Source: Thermoguttaceae bacterium (GTDB taxonomy: Bacteria > Planctomycetota > Planctomycetia > Pirellulales > Thermoguttaceae). From it: DNA of 64,000 nucleotides. The position numbers and the translations under genes were made by a program. Shown here in pieces: positions 36,801 to 46,300 of the stretch; position 1 is the stretch's first letter; each line of letters begins with the position of its first letter. The DNA is taken from contig JARKPK010000127.1 in the NCBI GenBank assembly GCA_029975295.1, forward strand, positions 1 to 64,000. Reading direction: 5' to 3'. The notes beneath the pieces were generated by a model. That model searched no databases. It was given only the letters and a program-made list of their open reading frames with translations, and was not told the origin of the DNA.

Positions 36801-39800
36801 ATGAATGGTCAGAGTTCCGGCTCTCGTCACGACACGGGAGGAGCTTGCGTTGGTTGGCGGACAACGATTTGCTCGCGCCTGGCTTCGTCGCGCCTGCCGG
36901 CTTTTCTCGGCCTGGCCCTGTTGCTGTGGCCCGCGGCAGCGAAATCGGCCGACGAGCCTTCATTGCCGGCCGTTGCCGAGCCCACTGCGGCGGCTCCCGA
37001 CCGCGAGACCGGCGCCGCGGCCGGCGATCCGGCCAAGCCGGTTCGCGAGCAAAGCATCTATATTCCCTACGAGAAGCTCCGTCACGTGTTTGAGAAGCAG
37101 GGACGAGGGGTGTTTTTGCCCTACGAGGAATTCGAGGCGCTTTGGAAGGCCGCCCGCCAGCGCGATCCGGCGACGGCCGAGGTCAAGCCGCCGGTGGGCG
37201 CGTTGATCGTCGAAAGCGAAAACGAGGCCGTGGCCGAGAAGGATGTGGTTCGCGTCAAGTGCCGCCTGAAGATCGAGGTTCTTTCGCAGGGCTGGGTCGA
37301 GGTTCCCCTGCGGTTGTCCGACGCGGCGATCGCCAAGGCCGTCGTTGACGGAACACCCGCTCGTCTGCTGGGCGAGCCGGGCCAAGACCACCGCCTTCTG
37401 ATCGAAAACCCGACGAAGAAGCCGAAGACCGTGACCCTCGATCTGGAGTACGCCAAGACGATCACTCGAGCGCCCGGGCAGAACAGCGTTTCGTTCCAAA
37501 CGCCGCAGTCGCCCGTCAGCCGCTGGCAGATCACCGTGCCGCAAGCCGGCGTGAACGTCAACGTTCAACCGTTGCTGGCCGCAACTGAAGTGCCCAAGGC
37601 CGCCCCCGCCCCAGGCGGCGCCGACGCCGAACGGACGACGATCATGGCCTTCGTGGGAGCGGCCCCCTCGGTCCGAATCGATTGGACGCCCAAGGCGGAG
37701 GGCGCCGCCGGTTTGGCGGCCCTGGCCAGCGTTCAGGCCGAGCAACATTCGGCCGTCGCCGAAGGAGTGGTCCGCACGCGAGCCGTTCTGACCTATGCGA
37801 TCAGCCGGGCCGAGATGTCGGAATTGGTGGTCGAGGCGCCTGCCGATCAGAAGATCGTCAGCGTCTTCGACGACAACGTGCGGCAATGGACGGCCGTTGA
37901 GGCCGAGGGCAAACAGAAAATCACAGTTCAGTTGTTCGAGCCGGCCAAAAGCTCACAACGATTGACGATTGAGATGGAGAAGTTCTTCGACGACGCGGCC
38001 GCCACGACGATCGAGACTCCGATGATTCGCGCCGTCGGAGTCGGCCGGCAGCAAGGCGTGGTGGCCGTCAGCGTTGCGGCCGGCCTGCGGGCCGACGCCG
38101 CGAAGTCGACCGGACTGTTGCAGATCGATCAAGCCGAATTGCCGGCGGCGCTTCGCGGGGCGCAAACGGCGTTGGCCTATCGCTACGCGGCGGTGCCATA
38201 TTCGCTGACCTTCGACGTCGAGAAAGTCCAACCGCGTCTTCTGGCCGACACGCTGACCGAAGTCCATCTCAGCGCCGAACGGCTCGCGCTCGACATTACC
38301 GCCGCGGTCACCGTAGAACGAAGCGGCGTGTTCCGATTGGAGTTCGACATACCCGAGGGGTACCAGTTGCGCCGCGTCGTCGGCCGATCGCTGCCCGCCG
38401 GAAAAGACGGCGAAGTGCCCGCCGCGTCGCCGGCGCAAATCGACAACCACCACCTTGAAGGCGAAAAGAAGACGCGTTTGGTGGTCAATTTGAGCAAGAA
38501 GGCCCTCGGACGGGTCGCCCTGCTTTGCGAGTTGCAGCAAGACCTCGCGCAGCGCGAGTTGCTCGCACAGCCGGGCAAAAAGGTTGCTTTGCCCTTAACC
38601 GCGCCCCGCGCCGCCGGAGCCGCCCTCGAACGCAACCGGGGTCGGTTGGTGATCTTCGCCCCGGAAAGCCTGCGGGTCGATGTCGAGAAGGCCCTGGGCT
38701 TGGGCGAAATGCGGTTGGATGAGGTGTACGACGGTTTCGCCACTGCGCGCGAAGTGAAACCCGGCGACAGCCGCCCGCTTTCGGCATGGTCGTTTGCCGA
38801 GGAGGCCGCCAGCCTGACCATTCAGGCCGAACGGCGTCAACCGAAAGTTACCGTGCAGCAACTGCTGGCCGTGCGCATTGAAAGCGGCGTCGCCCGATTC
38901 GAGTGCTCATTGAACTACGACGTTCAGTACAGCGGCGTGAAGTCGCTGCGGCTGGACCTGCCCGCCGCCATCGCCGCCAAAGTGCGCAACGAAACGCCGA
39001 CGATCCCGGAAAAACCGATCGATCCCCAGCCCGACGACGTGGCCAAGGGCGATGTCGCGTGGAATCTGACGGGCGAGAACGAGTTGTTCGGCCGCGGCGC
39101 CGTCCGATTGGTTTGGGACGAACCGTTGGAAAAGTTGCAGGTGGGCAAAAGCGTTGTGCTTTCGATCCCCCATCTGAAACCCCGCGGCGTGGACCGCGCT
39201 TGGGGACAAATCGTCCTCTCCAAGGCCGAGTCGCTCGATGTCAGCGCCCCGTCCGACACCCCGGGTTTGCGCGCGATCGATCCGCAGGTCGATTTGAACC
39301 CGCCGGCGCCACAGGCCGCCCGGGCCTTCGAGTTCCATGATTCGTGGTCGCTCAACGTCACGGTCACTCAGTTCGAGTTGGAAGAGATCAAACGGACCAG
39401 TGTCGAGCGCGGCGTGGTGCGGGCCGTGCTCACTCCGGCCGGAGAGGTCTCAATGCAAGCGATCTACCGCATTCGAAGCGCGCGCCAGCGGCTCGAGATC
39501 AAATTGCCAGAGAACGCCGGTTTTGCGGCCGCGCCGTTGCGCATCAACGGCAAGGCGGTCGTGCTGGAACGAGGCGTGCCGGGCCAATACTTCGCGCCGC
39601 TCACCGGCGCCGAACCGGATACGCCGATGCTTGTCGAACTGCGGTACACCACCCCCGACGGCGGCCGACGGCTGACTATTCCGGAGTTTCCCGAAGAACC
39701 GGCCGTGATGAAGGTGTTCTTATGCGTTTATCTGCCGCCGGATCAGGCATTGTTGGGCTCGCGCGGGAAATGGTCGGGCGAGTTCGGCTGGTGGCTCGAC

Positions 39801-40394
39801 CCGGCCGGCGTGTGGCGGCCGCAGGTTCACACCACAGTGGGCGACAGCGATCAGAAGCTGCTCCAATGGGTGAGCGACGGTCTGGAATCCGGACCGATCG
39901 GCGACTTCCAAACCGACGGCACGCTGTTCGTCTTCTCCACGTTGGCGCCGGCGCCCTCGCCGGAAGGCGATCTCCACCTGAGCATGCTTCGCCGCGAGTT
40001 GTTGCGGGCGGCCGTGTTTCTCATCGCCATCGGCTGCGGCGTACTGCTGCTGCCGGCGCCGTGGAGCCGCCGCGCCGCGGCCCTAGGCGCAGCCGTGGTG
40101 CTGATTGTGCTGGGCGGAGTGTTCCTGCCGACGTTCTCGCTGCAAGTGCTCGACGGGGTGTTCTTCTCGGCCGCCATGGTGGTTGCCGTGCTTTGGCTGG
40201 TATGGCACTTCGTCCGCATGCCGCGGCGCCCGGTGATCGCCGCTGTGGGCGCGCCGGCAACGGCGGCCTCCGCCCCGGCCAAACCATTGGGCGGGGCGCC
40301 GGCGGGAATCGACTTGACCAGACAACCCGCCGGCGAATCTGCCGAAGAGCCGACGCCGAAAACGGACTCCGACGGAGGCAAGAGCCATGAATAA
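36801..40394 (+). CDS. giant exported membrane protein, PY-module family, copy 1 (1197 aa)
   Basis: I do not recognise a named family. A signal segment at about residues 30-48 precedes a Pro/Ala-rich stretch. The start of the module follows: IYIPYEKLRHVFEKQ at about 86 and FLPYEEFEALW about 20 residues on. A long beta-rich region covers about 130-1060 and holds the segment KIEVLSQGWVEVPLRLSD. About three membrane helices (1067-1135) and a short Pro-rich cytosolic tail end the protein. The same module order occurs twice in the next gene, which starts 8 bases before this stop (ATGAATAA overlap). The bulk would sit outside the inner membrane with a C-terminal anchor. No enzyme motif or regular sequence repeat is visible. 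Confidence 0.8.
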   Translation: MNGQSSGSRHDTGGACVGWRTTICSRLASSRLPAFLGLALLLWPAAAKSADEPSLPAVAEPTAAAPDRETGAAAGDPAKPVREQSIYIPYEKLRHVFEKQGRGVFLPYEEFEALWKAARQRDPATAEVKPPVGALIVESENEAVAEKDVVRVKCRLKIEVLSQGWVEVPLRLSDAAIAKAVVDGTPARLLGEPGQDHRLLIENPTKKPKTVTLDLEYAKTITRAPGQNSVSFQTPQSPVSRWQITVPQAGVNVNVQPLLAATEVPKAAPAPGGADAERTTIMAFVGAAPSVRIDWTPKAEGAAGLAALASVQAEQHSAVAEGVVRTRAVLTYAISRAEMSELVVEAPADQKIVSVFDDNVRQWTAVEAEGKQKITVQLFEPAKSSQRLTIEMEKFFDDAAATTIETPMIRAVGVGRQQGVVAVSVAAGLRADAAKSTGLLQIDQAELPAALRGAQTALAYRYAAVPYSLTFDVEKVQPRLLADTLTEVHLSAERLALDITAAVTVERSGVFRLEFDIPEGYQLRRVVGRSLPAGKDGEVPAASPAQIDNHHLEGEKKTRLVVNLSKKALGRVALLCELQQDLAQRELLAQPGKKVALPLTAPRAAGAALERNRGRLVIFAPESLRVDVEKALGLGEMRLDEVYDGFATAREVKPGDSRPLSAWSFAEEAASLTIQAERRQPKVTVQQLLAVRIESGVARFECSLNYDVQYSGVKSLRLDLPAAIAAKVRNETPTIPEKPIDPQPDDVAKGDVAWNLTGENELFGRGAVRLVWDEPLEKLQVGKSVVLSIPHLKPRGVDRAWGQIVLSKAESLDVSAPSDTPGLRAIDPQVDLNPPAPQAARAFEFHDSWSLNVTVTQFELEEIKRTSVERGVVRAVLTPAGEVSMQAIYRIRSARQRLEIKLPENAGFAAAPLRINGKAVVLERGVPGQYFAPLTGAEPDTPMLVELRYTTPDGGRRLTIPEFPEEPAVMKVFLCVYLPPDQALLGSRGKWSGEFGWWLDPAGVWRPQVHTTVGDSDQKLLQWVSDGLESGPIGDFQTDGTLFVFSTLAPAPSPEGDLHLSMLRRELLRAAVFLIAIGCGVLLLPAPWSRRAAALGAAVVLIVLGGVFLPTFSLQVLDGVFFSAAMVVAVLWLVWHFVRMPRRPVIAAVGAPATAASAPAKPLGGAPAGIDLTRQPAGESAEEPTPKTDSDGGKSHE

Positions 40395-43300
40395 GATTTG
40401 TCAACGCACCCACCTCCGCTCAAGGGTCATGATCGGTTGCGCTGTCGCGTTGTCGGCCGCCCTGTTGGCGCCCTTGACACCGGCCGCTGCCCAGGCGCCG
40501 GCCGTTGCTCAGGCGCCAGCGCCGCCAGTCAATGCGGAGAAGCCGCGCCGCGAGTTGTACGTTCCCTATGCCGATCTTCACATTCTGCTCGAGAACCAAC
40601 CGCGCCGCGTCATGCTGCCCCGCAAGCAGTTCGACGAACTGCTGCAACAGGCCGAGCAAGCCGCCAAATCGCGAGCGCCGCACAGCGTTCTGCCCTTGGC
40701 CGCCGAATACGATGGGAAGATCGAAGATCAGCGGGCTTCGATCCGCGCCAAGCTGACGATCGACGCTCTGCACGAAGGATTGCAGGTGGTTCCGCTCGAT
40801 CTGGGCGAAGTCGGCGTTGTCTCGGCAACCATCGACGGCCGACCGGCCGCACTGGGGCGATTGCCCGACGGTCGCGTCGCCGCCGTAGTCGAGGGACCGA
40901 AGCGGCGCGTCTTGGAGCTTGAGCTGGTTTCCTCGTTCGAGATCACCTCGGCTCATCAGGTGTTGCAGCTTCGACTGCCGCGGCCGCCGGCGGCCCGCAT
41001 GCAGTTGGTCGTGCCCGGCGACGTCGAGTTGAAAAGCGGCGCGGCCGTTCTCAGCCGCCAAGTGCAAGCCGATCCGCGGCAAACCCGGTTCGAACTCATT
41101 CCGGCCTCGGCCGACTGCACGCTGGTGTTCACGCTCAACAGCCACCTGAAGCAGACCGAATCGGTGCTGACGGCCAGCGGCGTGTACCTGCACGAAGTGA
41201 CGCAGGGCTACGAACGGATTCACGCCACCGTTTCGTTCCAAGTTCTCTATCGGGCGGTCGATCAACTCCGGTTGGTCGTTCCCGCTGGTTTTGAAGTACA
41301 AGAGGCGTCAACACCGTTGTTGGCCCGATGGGAGGTTGTGGCGGATCGGGGCCGGTCGATGCTGGTTGTGCGGCTGCGCGAGCAGACCACCGAACCGATC
41401 GTGCTGAATGTGACCGCCGTGCGCACCCCGGCGGTGTTTAACGAATGGACCGCATCGCGATGGGAACCGCTCGACGTGGCGGCGCACGTCGCCGTGGTCG
41501 GCTTGCTGTTGGAAGACCGCGTTGCCGCCGTTCGCCTGGAAACCGCCGGCCTCACGCCGATCGATGTCGAATCCTTGCAAGTCGCCTTGCCGGCCAGCTT
41601 GTTGCGCCCGGCCCCCGGCATGCCGCTGCTGCGGCCTGTGGCGGCATGGTATGCCGCCCCGGCAGCCTATCGCCTGGCCGGCCGATTCGAAAAACCGGCC
41701 GGCAAGATCGCCGCGAAGACGAATGTCCTCTTGGTCCTCGATGAATCGCGGCAGGAGGCTATCGGCGGCTTCACCGTGGTTCCGCGGCACGAGCGGCTCT
41801 TTGCCATCGATTTTTCATCGCCTTCGGGCTGGACGGTCGAATCGGTCACCGGCCCCGACGAGCAGCCGCTGGCCTTCGAACGCTATGACGCGGCCGAGGG
41901 GGCGGGGCGGATTCATGTGCGATTGCCCTCCGGCGTCGCTCCCGACACGGCCTACACGTTGCACTTCCGAGCCACGAGCGTGCCCGCCGGCTGGCTCCAG
42001 CCTTGGGACCAACGTACAGTGGCCTTTCCGCGTTTTGCCATTGTCGAGCCGCACGCCGCCGAGCGAACCGCGGCGATCGACGATGTCGGCGCCATCGCTG
42101 TCGAGCCGCGAGGCGATTTGGTGATTCGCCCCGAAAAACTGGACAAACTGCTTCCGCTCGACCAAGCCGAGCGAGCTCAATACGGGCTGGGCGAGGTGGG
42201 CGAAGGCCCCGCCTATCGCTACGACAACGCTGTTTATCAGGCGGAGTTCGCGGTCACCCGAGCTCAGCCCCGCGCAGTTGCTCGAACCATCGCCTTCTAC
42301 AACGTCAAACCGAGAGTGTTGACCTTCCACGGCGAACTGATCTACACCATAGAAGAAGCCCGCACACGGCGATTGCGATTTGCGCTGCCCCAAGACACGC
42401 CCACGCTCTTGTCGGTTAGCGGACAGGACGGCGTGGAGATCGAAGAATTTTATAGCCGCGACGGCGAGAACAACCGCGAGTGGACGGTTCTCCTCAAGCA
42501 GCCGCGCCGCGGCGTCGTGCGATTGGCGATCGACTTCGACCGGCCGATCGCAGAAGAAGCGGATTCTCTGGCGCTTCCCAAGTTGTCGGCGTTGGATGTA
42601 GCGTACCAGTCGGGCCTCACGGCCATCGAGGCCGATCCTCTCCTCCGCGTGGCTGTGAAAACCGAAGCCCGCACGGTCGATGTGGGCGAGTTGTCCGAAG
42701 CCGAGTACCAACCCGGCCGCCGGCTGCTGGGCGCGTACGGGTTCAGCGGCGCAGCCCCCGAATTCCAACTGTCGCTGGCCCGCGACCCGGCCTTGCCCAT
42801 TCCCGAAGCGCTCGTGGGCAAAGCCCTCCTGATCACGCAGCTTTCGGCTGAGGGCGAAGCCCAGAACGAAGCTGTTTTTTCGCTGCACGCCAAAGTGTTG
42901 TCGGTCGAGATCGAGCTGCCCGGGCAAGCCGACTTTTGGGCGGCCACGGTCGACGACGAGCCGATCAAGCCGCAACGGCTTGGCGCGAGGGTTCTGCTCG
43001 ATTTGCCCGGGGCGCGTCGGCCGACCCGCGAACTTCGGGTGGTTTACGCCGCTCGGGTCAACCCCGTCGCGATGCGCGGCACCGTGGACTTGCCCGCCCC
43101 GCGGCTATTCTGCGGTCTGACGCGCGCCGCGGCGGGCCCTGCCGACAAGGCGCCCGCCGGAGAACAGGTGCGCGCACGCGAGGTTCCGCTCAATCAACTC
43201 GTTTGGCAAGTGCGATTGCCCGCTCAGTACCGCCTGAGCGGCTATCACGGCACGCTAACCGCGCTCGATATCGATCGGCCGCGTCCCGCTGCCATCGGTT

Positions 43301-46300
43301 TGGCCGAAGCCATCTGGTTCTTGGGCGGCGGAGTCGGATCGGGTCTGTACGCCCCGGCCTCGCGGGCCGCCCGCGAATCTGCCAGCGTCGCATCGCGGCG
43401 CGGCGCTTGGGGCAAGCATGCCCCGGTGGCCAGTCGAGAATTGGAGGAATCCTTCCGATTCGACGATTCACGAAGCGCCCTTGAGCCCGACGGCCGCGAA
43501 ATGGGCGACACGAAAGCCGAAGGTGGAGCAATGGCCGACACTCCGGCTGCTGAGCCGGCCCAACCGATGGCTCCGCCCGCGATGAAGCCGGCCAACGGCA
43601 TGATCGTTAGCGATTTGGAGATTGCCGAGAAGGCCAAGGAACTGCGCGACGCGAGCACGCCAACGGCATCGCCGGCGCCGCGGCCCACACGACCTGCGGA
43701 TTCGTTGCGATCCGATCACGATCTCGACAAGGCCATGGCGGATGCGAAGTCGCAGGCCGTGGAGGAACCCAAACCGGCGACCCGCCAGAGCGGCATGAAT
43801 GGCGAATCGCTCGATCGGCGACGGAAGGATTCGCTGCAAGGCATTCGAAGTCTGCGCATTCAACTGGCACAGGCCGGCGGCGAACAGTCGCAGATCGAGT
43901 TCCGCAGCTTGGGCGGCAACCCGCAACTCGACTTGGTGCTGAGCAACAGCGAACGCTTCTCCTTCCTGGGCTGGGGCCTCTTCGGCGCTGCCGTACTGTG
44001 GGGGCTCTGCCGCATTCAGCGTCCAGCGCGCAGCAAAACCATGTTCGTCTTCGGCTTGGCAGTCGCCACTACGATCGTGGCCGTGCTGGTGCGCGATGTC
44101 GCGATCGTGGAACTGGCGAATTTTGTGTTTCACGCCTCATGGACGCTGGCCCTGCTTTATATCGCCATTGGCGCGGCGTTATGGCTGGGACGCAAGCTGA
44201 TCGGCCTATGGCAAAAGCTCTTTCGGCAAGCCGGCGAGGCGGCGCCCGTTGGAGCAACGCCGGCGGCTTCGACCGTCTCGGCCGTAATGACGGCAGTCGT
44301 CGTTGCCTGGGCGTTGCAGGCCCGGGCGGCCGACGACCACGCGCCGCCCCCGCCCGTGGCCGTGCCCGACGATGTGATCATCGTACCCTACGAACCCAAA
44401 GACGATACCGCACCGGCGGTGGGCGACAAAGTATTGGTTCCCTATGCCGAGTACGAGCGTTTGCGAAACCAAGTACTGGCCAATCAACGGGCGACCGAGA
44501 AGAAACCACCGCTTCCCTACGCCTTTGCCGGCGGAGAGTATCGGGCCACGCTCGGCACGGACGAGCACCTGACGTTCCAAGGCCGCTTCACCGTCGAACT
44601 CTATACGGACCAACTGACTGAAATTCCGCTGTCGCTCTCCGGCGGCGTGTTGGCCGTCGCCCAAGCCGATGGCAAGCCCGCTCGCATTCGAATGGTCGAA
44701 CCGCGATCGGCCGAAGCCGTTCCGATAACGGCGAACCAACCGAATCAGCCGGCGGCCCAGCAATCGATGCCGCAGCAGGCTGTCGTCCCGCAAGCGGCAA
44801 ACGCGCGGCCGGCGCCGGCCGCGCCGATCGTCGTGCTGTATCTCAGCGGGAAGGGCAAGCATGAGCTGTCGATGGAAATTCGCATGAAAACCGCGAGGCA
44901 AGGCGGTTGGCGGTCGATCGAGGGCGTTGTTCCCTCGGCGCCGGCCACCTCGCTGGCGCTCAGCGTGCCCAAGTCGGGTACGGAGCTGCGGCTGGGCCAT
45001 GTCAGCGATCGCCGCAACTACGAAGTTGATCGCGACAACTACACGCTGGTGACTGCCGTGGGCGCCGATGGCGCGGTGAAGATCGCTTGGCGTCCCAAGG
45101 TGGCCGAAGCCCAAGTGGACCGAAGCCTGACAGTCGAATCGACTTCGGTTCTCGACGTCGAGCAGGAAGGCGCTCGGCTGACCTGCCGCGTTTCGCTCCA
45201 ATTCCGCCGCGGGCGGCGCGACCGTTTCGAGTTGCTCGTTCCGAAAGACTACCTGATCGAGTCGGTCCGAGGCCCCAATGTTCGCGGCTGGCGGCTGGGC
45301 GCCCAAGGAGACGCGGCGGGCGATCGGGCGGACGCCAAGACAGCGGTCCGACCCGTCGAAATCGAGTTGCTCAAGCCTGCCGAAGACTCGGAGGAAATAA
45401 CCGTCGTGTTGTGGAAGGCCGCGGCAGGACCCGGCGGCCAAGCCATGGAATGGGCCGTGCCCTATGTCGTCGTTCCCGAGGCGGCGTTGCACGGCGGCAC
45501 GGTCAGCATTCGCCGCAGCCCTTGGCTCGACTTACGGACTACGGCCAAAAGCGGCGTCACTCGCACCGATGCCGACCCGAAAACCGCCGAGCTGGCCGGC
45601 GATGCGGTGCGGCAGCGTCCGTGGGCGTTGCGGCCGTACGAGGCGTATCGATTCGTCGGCGTGCCGTTCGACCTGAAACTTACGGCCGCGCCGATCACGG
45701 CCGAATACTCCGCCACGGTTCAATCGCTGGTGAAGATTGCGGCGTTCCAACGGACTTTGGAATCGCGAATTGAAATCACGCCCAAGGGACGCCCCCTGTA
45801 CGTCGCTGAGATTCTTCTTCCCGAAGGCTTCGTTCTCGACGAACTGCGTGCGCCGGGCGTGAGCCATTGGTCGATCGCGGCCGATGGCCCGCGGCCTCGG
45901 TTGTCCGTTTTTTACGCCCAGGGAAGCGATGCGCCGCAGGCGATTGTTGTTCAAGGCACATTGGCGCGCGAGACTCCGCCGCCCGAGTTGCCGCTGCCGC
46001 AAATCGAGGTCGTCGCGGTGGCCCGCCAGCAAGGCGAAATCGTCATCCAGGCGGATCCGGCCTACGGGATTGACGCTGTCGATCTCCAGCAAGCCGAGGT
46101 TCGCCCGCTGGCCCGCGCCGCCGGTTGGCTCAAACCGCAACAGATGGCCATGGCGCGGCTGAACATCAGCTACCAAAACGCCGCTTATCGCGGCAAGTTG
46201 CGGCTGACGGCGCGAACCCCATCGGTATCGTGCGAAACCATCTCCAATGTTCGGATCACCGGGCGGGCAATCGAAGAAACCATTTTGCTCGATTACAGCA

